Source of the DNA: Armillaria gallica | Taxonomy: Eukaryota; Basidiomycota; Agaricomycetes; Agaricales; Physalacriaceae | DNA length: 64,000 bases | Assembly (NCBI GenBank): GCA_037576215.1 | Contig: JBANDB010000011.1 | Location: 1,550,001-1,614,000, forward strand | Direction of reading: 5' to 3' | In this document: piece by piece, positions 28,965-39,524 of the stretch | How the letters are laid out: every line of letters starts with the position of its first letter | Numbering within the stretch: the first letter of the stretch is position 1 | The notes under the pieces: model-generated | What the model was told of the DNA's origin: nothing | Seen by the model: only the letters and a program-made list of their open reading frames with translations | Databases searched by the model: none | Position numbers and translations under genes: made by a program

Positions 28965-30734
28965 GCAAAAGCACCTGCTAGAAAGTCGCCCACCATAGCA
29001 ACACCTATCATAATGGTGAAGCGCCAGTTGAGTGGCCCCTCTGGGGTGCACACAGTGATGAACACTTGACCGGATAGGGCAGAGCCAGCACCTAGTGCAA
29101 ACTCTAGAAAGGTGGCTGTACGGGAATGTACAGTTCCCCTAGCAGGACAGAGCGCCAACGACTCGAGCTGGCCTTGCCATGAAGAAACATGAACCGGATG
29201 CGCGTCTCCAGTAACAACAAGGATGACCGAACGCACCGATGCCAACAGATCCCACTTGGGGTGGAATGACCTGCTAAGTCCCGAGGGAGCAGGCTTGGGG
29301 GCGAACATCCCAAGGGGGACCTGACTACCTGAGCCCACTGTTCACGATCGCCACTGCGATGCTGTGGATGGCCCTGAGGTCCAGCCAGGCTTGCCGAAGA
29401 GTAATACTCCCACTTGCGACATCAGTGAAGACCAGTGAGTAGCAAGAACTGTTGGATGCACAACAGCCCCAACCAAGACTGCCGAAAGGATGGAAGCCAC
29501 TAGCACCCAGGCAGTAAAGAGAGGGCATCAGGTAACCATGATTGAAGTACCTGACCAAGACAACAACATGTCGTTCAACTGATGGCTTGCCACCGGCAGC
29601 CCCACAATTTCCCCAAAACCTCATACCACAACACTCCCAACTCCACCAGAGTCCCCAACCACGACGACGAAGAAACTCCCTAACGAAGGGGTTGAGGTGA
29701 CCTCACCAATGGTAGCTGCGCCCATAGTGGTCAGTGCGAAGGTTCAAGAGGTCCCTCACTGATGGATGAAGCCTTTCGAGGTAGACTGGATGCTACAAGC
29801 CATCCATGAAGCACAAAGTAACAATGCTGCACATGCGGTCCTGTGTCTTTGGATTCATAAGGACTGATTGGGAGAGCTCACAGATGAACTCCTCCACAAA
29901 CTACGAGAACAGGGCAAATTAGCCCGTGAACCACTCTATGAGCTCCGCGAACCTATTTGGTACATCCGCAGTGTGTCTGGGGACTTCCTGATCCCAGTAG
30001 TCATTGAACTGTGCACAGGAAGGAAGACTTTGACCACAAAGACCCTGCTAGACAGTGGTTGCACGGAAAGCGTGATCAACTGTGCCTATGTACTCGAACA
30101 CCAACTCGACACAAGAAAGGCGAAAGTACCCATCCCAGTCTACAATGCTGATGGAACCCACAACCAAGGCGGTGATGTGACAGAATTCATAGAACTCTGT
30201 CTGATGATTGGAGGACATTGCAAGTGTATCGACCTCATGGTTACCAACCTCAGGAAGGACATCTATCTCGGGCACGACTGGCTTAAATGCCACAACCCAA
30301 GCGTCAACTGGAAGACCGGCAGCATTATCTTCAGACATTGCCAATGTGTCAAGAACCACCTTAAACTCCCCGACGCAGATCCCGATGATCAGTGGGACAA
30401 AGAACTTGAGGAAGGAGACACTATCCTCACCGTACGAATGGAAGAAGAACTGGTTATCCGCGCAATGCATCACGCAAATGACCTCACAGCCAAGGCCAAT
30501 GCTGACAAACCCAAAAAGACCTTCAAAGAGCTGGTACCAGAGCACTACCACTCCTTCCGTGACCTGTTCTCCAAGGAGAACTTTGATGAACTCCCTGAAC
30601 AAAAGCCTTGGGACCATGCCATTGAGCTCATCCCCAACGTGAAGTCAACCTTGGACTGTAAGGTCTATCTCTTGAACCAAAACAAACAGGGGCAGCTTGA
30701 CAAGTTCCTCGACAAGAACTTGGAATCCAGCTGA
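28965..30734 (+). pseudogene. Family A Gag-Pol linker and aspartic protease
   Basis: The linker (SPTIATPIIMVKRQLSGPSG) is followed by MKPFEVDWMLQAIHEAQ and, from 29,868, an open piece with the protease core KTLLDSGCTESVINCAYV (catalytic D-S-G). Next are PVYNADGTHNQGGDVTEFIE and YLGHDWLKCHNPSVNWKTG. The piece continues into the RT N-terminal region (NFDELPEQKPWDHAIELIPN) and stops at TGA 30,732 (ESS-stop-ICLSKS). TGA codons in the linker (for example near 29,761 and 29,865) mark decay. Confidence 0.82.
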
Positions 30735-31976
30735 ATCTGCCTGTCCAAGTCCCCCTTCACTTCGCCCTTCTTCTTCGTCAAGAAAAAGGACAGCATGCTA
30801 TGACCAGTACAGGACTACTGCAAGCTCAATGAGATGACTATCAAGAATTGCTATCCATTACCACTCATCTCCAAACTCATTGACAAGCTCCGCAGTGCAA
30901 AGTACTTCACGAAACTCAACGTTCATTGGGGATATAACAACGTCCAGATCAAGGAAGGGGATGAGGAAAAAGCTGCCTTCTGCATGAACCAAGGACTTTT
31001 CGAACCAACCATCATGTTCTTTGGGCTCACCAACTCGCCTGCAACCTTCCAGTGGATGATAAACGACATTTTCAAAGACCTGATCGCCAAAGGAAAGGTC
31101 ACCATCTACCTGGACGACATCCTGATCTTCTCCAAAGACCTAGGGGAACACCGACAGATTGTGAAGCACATCCTCCAATGGCTTCATGAGAATAAACTCT
31201 TCCTCAAGGCAGAGAAGTGCGAATTCGAGGTCCTCGAGACTGAGTACCTTGGCGTCATCATCAGCCAGGACTCCATTCACATGGATCCGGTTAAAGTTGC
31301 TGGAATTGCAGAATGGCTGACGCCTCGATGGAAGAAGGAACTCCAATCGTTCCTTGGATTCACAAACTTCTATCAGAAATTCATCAAGATGTATTCAAAG
31401 GTTGTATGCCCACTTACTCAACTCACGGGCAACACAGAATGGAAATGGGGGGACGCTCAAGAAAAGGCATTCCAGAAACTCAAGAAGCAAATGGCTGAAG
31501 ACATGGTCCTCACCATCCCCAACGATGACAATCCCTTCAGAGTTGAGGCTGATGCCAGCAAAGGAGCAGTAGGCACAGTCCTCAGCCAACAGTAGAACAG
31601 AGTATGGCAACCAGTGGTGTTCATGTCCAAGGCGCTCAGCGTCATGGAGCGAAACTATGAGATCTACGACAAGGAGTTGCTCGCCATCATGCTCGCACTC
31701 TCTGAGTGGCATCATTACCTCATGGGTGCCACAAAAGATGTAGAAATCTGGACGGATCATCAGAACCTCCAGTATTTCTGACTCCCACAGAAGTTGAACC
31801 AACGACAGGCGCACTGGGTAACGGAGCTCATGGAATACCACTTCATACTCTGACACAAGCCTGGCACCCTCAATAAGAAAGCGGACCTGCTTTCTCAACG
31901 AGATGACCACGATCAAGGAAAGGATGACAACGAAGATATCATCGTCCTTCAGCCTGCTCACTTCCGAGCCCTTGTA
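30735..31976 (+). pseudogene. Family A reverse transcriptase and RNase H
   Basis: Same phase as the protease. [20 protein letters not shown] comes first, then from 30,834 AKYFTKLNVHWGYNNVQIK, where Asn replaces the usual first catalytic Asp (compare SKLDIRWGY in B). MFFGLTNSPATFQWMIND, VTIYLDDILIFSKDLGEHRQ (YLDD), TEYLGVIISQDSIHMDPVK and FRVEADASKGAVGTVLSQQ-stop follow. RNase H continues with NYEIYDKELLAIMLALSEWH and has further TGA codons. The Asp-to-Asn change (GAC to AAC) is another G-to-A transition and would inactivate the polymerase even without the stops. Confidence 0.85.
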
Positions 31977-33004
31977 ATGCCCATGACCTCCAAAGTCCAT
32001 CAAAAGATTGAAGAAGCCACCCGACAAGAGGAATTGTGGGATGAAGGCATCGCCACATCCCTCAACCATGAGCGAGGGGTATCCCGCAATGGTGGAATCC
32101 TTCAGTATGATAGGTGTATCTATGTACTGCAAAAGCACTCCCTCCGAGGCAAAATCATTTCCCAGTACCATGACCACATCACTGCCAGACACCCTGGGAT
32201 CGAAAAGATGAAGGAATTGGTCCTCCACGAGTACTGGTGGCCCAAGATGAAGAAAGATGTCGAGGCCTATGTCAAAGGATGAGAAACTTGCCAGTGCACC
32301 AAGTCAAGCACTCAGGCCAAGGCAGCACTGCTCTACCCAAATGCAGTACCTGTTAGCCCATGGACTCACATCTCCATTGACATGATCACCGGCCTCCCTG
32401 ACTCGAATGGCCATGATGCGATCCTCATGATTGTCGATAGGTTTTCAAAGGCTATCATCCCAGTCACCTGTAACATGGAACTGTCAGCAGAAGGATGAGC
32501 CCGAATTCTTCAAGACCATGTATATGCATGCCATGGCATGCCCCAAGTAGTCATATTCGACTGAGGCCTGCAATTCGTCTCCAAGTTCATGAAAGAGCTA
32601 TCCCAGATGCTCGACATTACACCCAACGCATCCACGGCTTTCCACCATCAGACAGATGGACAAATGGAATGTGTCAACCAGGAGGTCAAGAAGTATCTAT
32701 GAATATTCGTTAATCACCAACAGACTAACTGGAGCGACTGGCTACCACTCGCTGAATTCACCCACAATAACCACATCTACAGCGCAATGGGCAAGAGCCC
32801 ATTCATGGTACTCTACGGCAAAAATCCCTGAATTCTACCCGACTCCCCACAATCGTCTCCATTCACAAACCCCACTGCAGAAAACTTCATCCAAAACATG
32901 ACCACTATCCACAAGGAAACCCAGACCGCTCTTGAGGAAGCAGCCAGGAAGATGAAGACCCAATACAACAAGAAGAAATGCACCTCACGCAAGTACCAGA
33001 TCAG
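31977..33004 (+). pseudogene. Family A integrase, decayed
   Basis: QYHDHITARHPGIEKMKELV and VKG-stop-ETCQCTK represent the zinc domain, IDMITGLPDSNGHDAILMIV the first catalytic block, and VIFD-stop-GLQFVSKFMKEL the second. The third block (FHHQTDGQMECVNQEVKKYL) keeps the Glu. Five or more TGA codons interrupt, mostly at Arg or Trp positions of the homologous B protein. The DNA element at 33,005 splits the codons of KYQI-GDRVWLD, and coding continues at 34,635. Confidence 0.82.
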
Positions 33005-34634
33005 TGATGAGCCTAGACTTCCATGGCAATGGCAACACCCAAAACTCAGGGAGAGCTTAGGCAATTAATGTAGCAACACAGCAATCAAGGCAATGTGTGT
33101 GCGAGTGGTTCGGTGCACCTCCATGCAGTCAATTCCTCAATAACACAAGATACACTATGACTTTTCAGTCAGCGAAGTAGTACTCTTGGTCAAGGAGTAC
33201 TAATAGACGTTGGCTGTAAGCCAGGAAGGATCTTGATAAACGAGAAGGGACAGAATATGGTATGACTTGAATACCAAGAAACCGCAATAGAAACTGCAAA
33301 AATGATCTAGAGACCACGAAAATGGGTCTAGAAATCATAGCAACATGCTAGAAATCATAGCAACGGTCGAGAAAACGTGGGGAGGGGCTAGAAACCATTG
33401 CAATGTTCTAGTAATCGTGGGGGAGGGCTAGAAATTGTGGCAATGAACTAGAAGACGTTGAAATAGCCTAGTAAACATGGCTTGGGGTGTACCTAATATT
33501 GTGAGTCGAAACAATAGCAATAAACGTACAGAGACTGCAAGAAACTGGTAGAAATCATGGTAACTGAGGTGCTGAGTGGGGTGTTGCGGCAATAGATGCA
33601 CAGCAACTCTGAACAATGATAAAGACAAGAGTGATCCTATGGAGCTGAACTGAGCCTACATGGAGGCAATACTGAACTGGGTGATGAAAACGATGGTGAT
33701 GTAGAAGGTGAAAGCAATGAAACAATCCTATGTGGTGAAAGTGAAGCGATGTTGTGGCATTAAAAGACAAAAGCAAGTTATTGATGCAAGATTTCGTGTA
33801 TTGGTGCAACCAACAATGTTTAAAGAGTAAAGCAAGCGGTGGGGAATAACTTGGAGTAACCGTAGCTGACTGGTAATGCCATAGCCTTGTCAACTGGGTA
33901 AGAACTCGCTCTAAAAATGCGGTATCTACCTAGTTTTTATACTACAAGTACGATTTTATAAATAGAATATTCTTCGGAGCCTTAGTAAGGCTGTAAGTCC
34001 TTGGCTTTTGTAATAGCTGTAGTAAACACATGGTATCTGTGGTTCTAAAGTAACAGCAAGTCTTCAACATTGCCATGTATGGATGCAAACCGTGTGGTTT
34101 TATTGAGTGATGAGCAGATCATAAGGTGCTGTGTAGCTGCGGATTATTGAGCTGCAGTTGCCGTGCTGAGGTGTATGTGTGGGGCAATAATAATTCGAAG
34201 TCTTGGCACTGTAACAGCCTTAGTAAATGCAGTCTGTAGTTGCCGTAGCTGTAATTATCGTAGCTGGGAGAGTACTCGCGTCAATCACATCATTTCATTA
34301 AATGATTGATGAGCACATCAACCAGATGCTTCTGAGTGATGTAGCAACCTCATTTTAGGATGATTGTCGATCAAAGGTGCCTTGCTGTGATGGGATATGG
34401 TAATTGTGATGCGAGGTGAGCTGGGAAGGATAACAGAGTGCATTAGGAGTAGATATCACGGTTTTAGGATTGTATCTGGGTGTTTGTGGCTTATACTGCG
34501 AAAATCCATGGTATTATCGAGTGTTGGCAGTGTTATGGAGTACATGGGGATTATAATAGCGTCGTTTCGAAGGTATTGGGTGATGAATGGATAAATCCAC
34601 GAATTCTAAGCATACAGAGCCTGGAGGCTCATCA
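33005..34634 (+). mobile_element. Non-autonomous DNA element, copy 2 (1,630 bp)
   Basis: Same terminal inverted repeats as copy 1 (TGATGAGCCT and AGGCTCATCA) and aligned throughout. It is inserted in the integrase region of A, where uninterrupted coding can be inferred from family B. It is 140 bp shorter than copy 1, which equals seven 20-bp units of the internal minisatellite. No coding frame. Confidence 0.86.
33307..33487 (+). repeat. 20-bp minisatellite inside DNA element copy 2
   Basis: About nine units of the CTAG-A-A-A-T-C-G-T-A-G-C-A-A type. The first and last CTAG are 161 bp apart. The outer units match the outer units of copy 1, so units were lost or gained in the middle. Confidence 0.83.
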
Positions 34635-35308
34635 TTGGAGATCGTGTATGGCTTGATGCCATGAACCTTCACCTTCCCTGGCCAAAGAAGAAACTCAACG
34701 ACAAACACGTTGGCCCCTTCTCGATCCTCGACAAAACAGGCACGTCTGCATACAAGCTTAAGCTGCCACCCCATTGGAAGATCCACCTGTGCTTTAATGA
34801 AAAGCTCCTAACCCTGTACATTCTGCTGGCATTCCCTAACCAGGAATTACTGCCTCCTCCTCCACCCAACCTAATTGAAGACAAAGAAGAATACGAGATC
34901 GAAGAAGTTCTTGACTCCCGACCATGCACAATCCACGGGAAACGAGGACAAAAGTCACAAAAAGTTATTGATTACTTCATCAAATGGAAGGGCTGGACAA
35001 GAGAACACAATTCTTGGGTCAGGGACAAAGAAATGGGCAATGCACAAGAAGCGATCAAGGAGTACAAAGACAAAGTCAGCCATGTGCAATGAGTCAACGC
35101 ATCTACCAAAATCATAACCAAAGACGAAAACAAGTGCGTTACCATGATCCTAGACTTCAGATATGAAGACGGCTCTCTCTTCTACCTCACACAACGACTA
35201 GATGGGAAACAGAAATGAGTTAAAGATCCAGATCATGAACAGTGGCACTACCTAATTGAAGAATACTGGGCAAGCGCACGGAGCAACTCAGAAAACAACG
35301 AGTCTTAA
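34635..35308 (+). pseudogene. Family A integrase C-terminus and chromodomain
   Basis: Begins with GDRVWLDAMNLHLPWPKKK. Then HVGPFSILDKTGTSAYKLKL (GPY-like) and the chromodomain YEIEEVLDSRPCTIHGKRGQ with DYFIKWKGWTREHNSWV. After a TGA at about 35,090 the frame continues (KIITKDENKCVTMILDFRYE, EQWHYLIEEYWA) to a TAA at 35,306-35,308, probably the original terminator. A purine tract (AACGAGGGGGTAA, 35,331-35,343) directly precedes the 3' LTR. Confidence 0.85.
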
Positions 35309-35343
35309 TGGCAGTCGGGACGCCTGCCTTAACGAGGGGGTAA

Positions 35344-35731
35344 TGTTACAATTTTTCTTCATTTTTCCATTATCTTATCTTATCCTGGCACCTCAGCATG
35401 CCACATGGCCACCAGTGCTGAACTGAATGACTTCAGCATTCCTGCTGCGATGCCTGGTTATGGACAGGCTTCTTGACAGGTATCATATGATTCATGCATT
35501 TACTGAACTATTCTTAGAACCGGACAACTCATATATAAGTAGCATACTCAAAGCCATGTACCCTAGCTTTGAGCTAAGTTTCAATCTACCAGACTTTACT
35601 CCAATCACTCGCCGAGAGTCTAAGCGTTATACTGCCTCACTGTAGCAAACTCCACGGTACCATAGGTGACTGCCTGAACGTGAAGCAGCCTTTGGTTGCC
35701 TTGTTTGTTATTCCTGAGTCCAGCCCTAACA
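35344..35731 (+). repeat. 3' LTR of family A (388 bp)
   Basis: Same length and ends as the 5' LTR, with about 31 transitions and no indel or transversion that I can see. It is followed by the GGATT duplication at 35,732-35,736. Confidence 0.94.
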
Positions 35732-35736
35732 GGATT

Positions 35737-37027
35737 GCGATTGCTAAATGCAGGACAATGTGGAATTCCCTCACTGACCATGACATCTGGTTTCAATGGG
35801 TCAGGACACAGACTTCGGCATGCATGCAAACAAGGCAAAGCATTCTCATCAACCAATCCACCACGGCACTGCATAACAAAGGTCAGATTGTGCATGGCCC
35901 GCTCTGCGAAACATGCATGCAATCCATGTCGCACAGCATCTGGGATACCATTTATGCTATAGTCTCCAACATACAAGTTTCTGTTGGAGAGGTTGTGACA
36001 AATGGTACCATGTGTTGGTGCTAGGTCCTCAATGTCAGCTTTTTTTGGGGTTACATGTATCTGTCCAGATACTCACCAATTACAATTGTGAACTGGCCAG
36101 GCATGGCTATCATCTTCTTCTTGTTGCCATAAAGAAACTTGGCCTCAAGGCTGGCATAGTGAATGAGGTAGTGCACATTGGATTTTTGCTCTGTGTGCTG
36201 TGTGTTAAACCCCAGGAGAAATCCCTCATTACCAGACTTTATGAGCTGAAGAAAGCACCATCCCATGTTGTCAAGGGTGAGATTCTCAAGGTCTGTGGTC
36301 TTCAGACCTGTGGTTTCCCACTTTGGGTGTTATGCGCCAAGAGCTTCTCATGTATGGTCTTGTAAGTATCATTTGAATCAGCATGGTAGGTAATGCATAA
36401 GTCTAGCTTTTGCATGTGTTCATGAAAGGGGATGACTTCAGGGTGCTCAATGCTGTAAATGTCAGACTGAGGCAGTGGATATCCCATTTGGACATCTGGG
36501 TCTCGATGTTTTTTGGCCTGTTTGCAATGGTATGGACTGAGAAACAGGTAGATGATAATGTGGCCGGTGGGTGCTTCACCATGCTTCCATGTGTTGCGGA
36601 TGATGGAGGCTTTCTTTTGCCTGGTGGTGTTCGAGCCTATGAATGTTGTGGGGCCAGGATGTGGAAGCTCCCCAATGAAGGTGTTTGGGTTGAAACCATG
36701 TGAGAGCAGACTGGCAATGGCTGGTCCGGGTCAGACATATGGCTGGGGGAGTGGGTTAGAGGGGTTAGATGTCGTGTGTCTTGGCTGTGGATAAATGCCT
36801 GCAGCCATAAGCATGTGAAGCAGAGAGGTGGTTGCAACAGGCTGGATATGGCTTGGTGCTGTGGTGGCCATGTCTGTGTTGGTGGTAGAAAGGGGAGGTG
36901 GTTGAGATGCACTAGGTGCACTCTGATTGGTAGGCACTGGTTTTGGCACTGGCCAATGTGCAGTTTGGGATTTGCTGAAGAGTGCTGCCAATGAGATGGG
37001 CTGGGGTTCAGTTGGCATGGTGGGCAA
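35737..37027 (-). pseudogene. Unknown gene interrupted by chromovirus A (right side)
   Basis: The minus-strand sequence starts at about 37,027 (MPTMPTEPQPISLAALFSKS) and runs through a Pro/Ser/Thr-rich N-terminus. It continues as GFNPNTFIGELPHPGPTTFI, TGHIIIYLFLSPYHCKQAKK, LPQSDIYSIEHPEVIPFHEH and SKVHYLIHYASLEAKFLYGN-like text (about 36,200), with intervening stops and frame changes, to the GGATT target. Its continuation is at 13,342 and below. The family is unknown. Stops and the large insertion make it a relic. Confidence 0.4.
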
Positions 37028-37770
37028 GAGCAGGATGTACTTTCAAACTTGTCAAATTGGATGCACTCAAAAAATATCAAGTATATTTTATTATTAAAGT
37101 CATCTGGATGTGTGCACCAATTCCAGCCGGGGGTAAATGTGACCATTGTGATGAAGAGTGCTTGGTCAGTTCCCTATTGTAGTAATCACTGATTGGAATA
37201 CCCATTCCGTCTGATGCCGATCGAGGGCCTCCTCGTGAGATCTCTCGGAGCCTCGTGAGAACCCGCAAGATCACACGGGATCTCTCGGGGTCGCACGAGA
37301 TCTCACATTAAAGTCCAGTAAAACCAAGCCTACTTGCACTCTTCGTATTATCATCCTGCAATCACTACTGCCAGATACACTTGCTGCTGAGGCCCCTGTT
37401 GCTGGCAGAAACAAAATGCAGATGCTTACAGTGATCAGACTTGAAGCTTGCAAAGACGAGGGTCTGGGGAGCGCTGATACACATCTTCATTCACAGTGAG
37501 TCTACCTAGGCCTTCCACTCTTCATTACTCTCAAGCTCACAGTGCATCTATTTAGGTGCCGAGATTGCATTGAGTACATGTATTGACATCCTGCGAGCTA
37601 TATCATTGTTGTACTCTGAATTGAGAACATTGGAATATTCAAGAATGGAACTTACAAGCAGTGCCACATCTTTTATCTTTCACTCGGGTCCTGTTACTAT
37701 GCGAGCAATATACCAGGACCCATGTTTATTGCACCAGAGGTTTCATCAGAAAATTTGCCTTTTTCATAAA
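37028..37770. other. Non-coding interval with a 10-bp inverted repeat
   Basis: No supported gene. GTGAGATCTC (37,235-37,244) and GAGATCTCAC (37,297-37,306) could form a hairpin. The loop repeats GATCTCTCGG-like words. Confidence 0.4.
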
Positions 37771-38262
37771 TTTGTCTGGACTTCGGTTCGAGGTCACAAT
37801 AAAAAATTTGTCCGGATTCCCGGGGTAAGCTCACAAAAATTTCCTTCTTTTGATCCATCCATGCGATAAATTCCCCTTTTCGGCCAAGTTATGTAATTTT
37901 TTCCCGCCAGTTGCCGCCCGGATGGTGCCGAAAGGTATCCGAAGACTGACACTCCTGACTCCCAATGATTTCGGCCCGAAGGAAACTTGACGGAAATGGT
38001 TCACGGAGCTGAAAATGTTTCCTTAGACGCATTTCCGTCTGTTGGAAATAAGATTTTGGCGGGGAGAATTCTGTTTCTGGCCAGACGGAAATTGTATAAA
38101 GAAATTTTTTCAGTGCCACTATGCATTTCCTTCGTGCCGAAACTCAGGCATGTCAGGAGTGTGATTTTGTCTGGACAATGAGGTAACCTCCCCCTCTGGA
38201 GGGGTCAATTTGTCCGGATTCTGAGGTAACCTCGACCTCAAGATTTCGAAAATTTGTCCGGA
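37771..38262. repeat. Five dispersed copies of TTTGTCYGGA with GGTAACCTC partners
   Basis: TTTGTCTGGA or TTTGTCCGGA occurs at 37,771, 37,807, 38,166, 38,209 and 38,253. It is followed within about 10-20 bp by GAGGTAACCTC-type palindromic words in three cases and by diverged versions in the other two. No gene is evident in 37,771-38,539. Confidence 0.5.
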
Positions 38263-38539
38263 CTTTTGATGTAACCTCTTAGGGAATAATCATGGGTCCT
38301 AATATACCAGACGGACCCGCCGTGACGCAACAGCTAAGCTGCGACTGTGATTCCTTCTTCTGTTCACTTTGTTGTTTCACTCTCCCTCGTCGGTAGTGAC
38401 CACATTATTTCGCTTCCCAGTCAATTCGCTCTTGCTATCCAGCCTGATGATGAAATTGGACTTCGACCTCGTACCTGCCATGCTTGCAACGGCCCACTTT
38501 GGCTAAGTACTGCCTCAAAGCTGATTTTGTATTGTTCAG

Positions 38540-39106
38540 ATGTCGGAGGGGGCGCCGTAGCTAATGAAGTTTGACATAACCTCGCACAAATGCCACTGAG
38601 ATGGATGATTCGGCAATGTTTCCTCGTCGATACAGGAATCATCTTCCACCGCGAGCTACTGAAGTACCTGGGCATAGAACCTGCGTCGCTGCATCCTGCC
38701 GTTCACCCTCGACCGGCCATGGGCGCTTCTGTGAAGCCACTTTACGCTACCACTGAGGAAGAGGAAGACATCCTCGACGTGTTATGCCCCATGTATGACG
38801 AGTTAAAGATAGCTCCGGGCTGGTGGATCCTTGAACTCATTCCTACGAAATTGCGATACCAGAAAGGGGATAATACATGGGCGAAGGCGATCACGTAGGT
38901 GTCCCATTGTCTCCGGGAATTGAGTTAGAACTCATGTTGACATGTCTAGGATGAACAGAGGTCGATCTCGGCGTATACCTAGACAGTACCAAGAAGGTTT
39001 CAAGGTTCACAGAACGGTCAAGCTGAGGATGGAGGCGGAGGGATTAGAGGGAGGTAAATATGTCCCTAGGCCACGATGGTCCGTTCAACCTACGTGGGTT
39101 GATTGA
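38540..39106 (+). pseudogene. DUF2235 (T6SS Tle1-like hydrolase) C-terminal fragment
   Basis: The exon begins after a splice acceptor TTGTTCAG with DVGGGAVANEV, the block after the GCHCDVGGG motif of fungal DUF2235 proteins. It continues MPLRWMIRQCFLVDTGIIFH, LLKYLGIEPASLHPAVHPRP and GWWILELIPTKLRYQKGDNT. A 55-bp intron (about 38,895-38,949) precedes MNRGRSRRIPRQYQEGFKVH and PRPRWSVQPTWVD, then a stop. An in-frame TGA at 38,572 sits where Arg is expected. The N-terminal catalytic part is not found upstream, so this is a truncated, probably non-functional copy. A second remnant lies at 53.8-54.5 kb. Confidence 0.75.
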
Positions 39107-39524
39107 CGGTCTGCCAAGGTCACAATGTGACACCCCGATGAAATTCCTGTGTTATCTGAGCGGTTCAATAGTCTCAATGGCAGACGATATAACAGGGTCT
39201 CTACGTTATTGACTGTGCAATAGTCGGAGTTCTAGTAGTCCATCACGCCTCTGCCAATCTACGGTGGCCATCGGTAGGAAGACTTTCCGGCCACGTCTCG
39301 ATCAATCCTATTGCTTTCAAGAATTTTTTCAGTGCGGTGATTGGCATTTCCCAAGAAATGGTATTGAGCTGATAAATGCAGGGGACAGTCGCCGTCTTGC
39401 GGTTGTGTTATTGTCCTGTGGACATCGCTGCCACGAGTCATGAAAAAATGTGGTATACTGGGTATTTAAACCGACGAACTACTACAAAGAAATTTGTAGG
39501 AAGAAATAAACAATCGCTCGAATA

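Larger units (their letters stand above)
13348..35731 (+). mobile_element. Ty3/gypsy chromovirus, family A, carrying nested insertions
   Basis: Two 388-bp LTRs (TGTTAC to CCTAACA) are flanked by the target duplication GGATT (13,343-13,347 and 35,732-35,736). The interior is plus-strand: ORF1, gag, protease, RT-RNase H, integrase, chromodomain. It is interrupted by element B (15,881-26,122), an ACTAGT-rich insertion (about 27,593-28,962) and a DNA element (33,005-34,634). Without these the element is about 9 kb. The LTRs differ at about 31 positions, all transitions, making this the oldest insertion with two LTRs here. Many in-frame TGA codons make it a relic. Confidence 0.94.

Noticed and set aside
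26128..33004. APOBEC-like or classical RIP hypermutation
   Set aside because: Changes are mostly at CpG in both directions relative to the element strand. Classical RIP targets CpA, and APOBEC3-type editing targets GG or GA on the plus strand. Deamination of methylated CpG is simpler.
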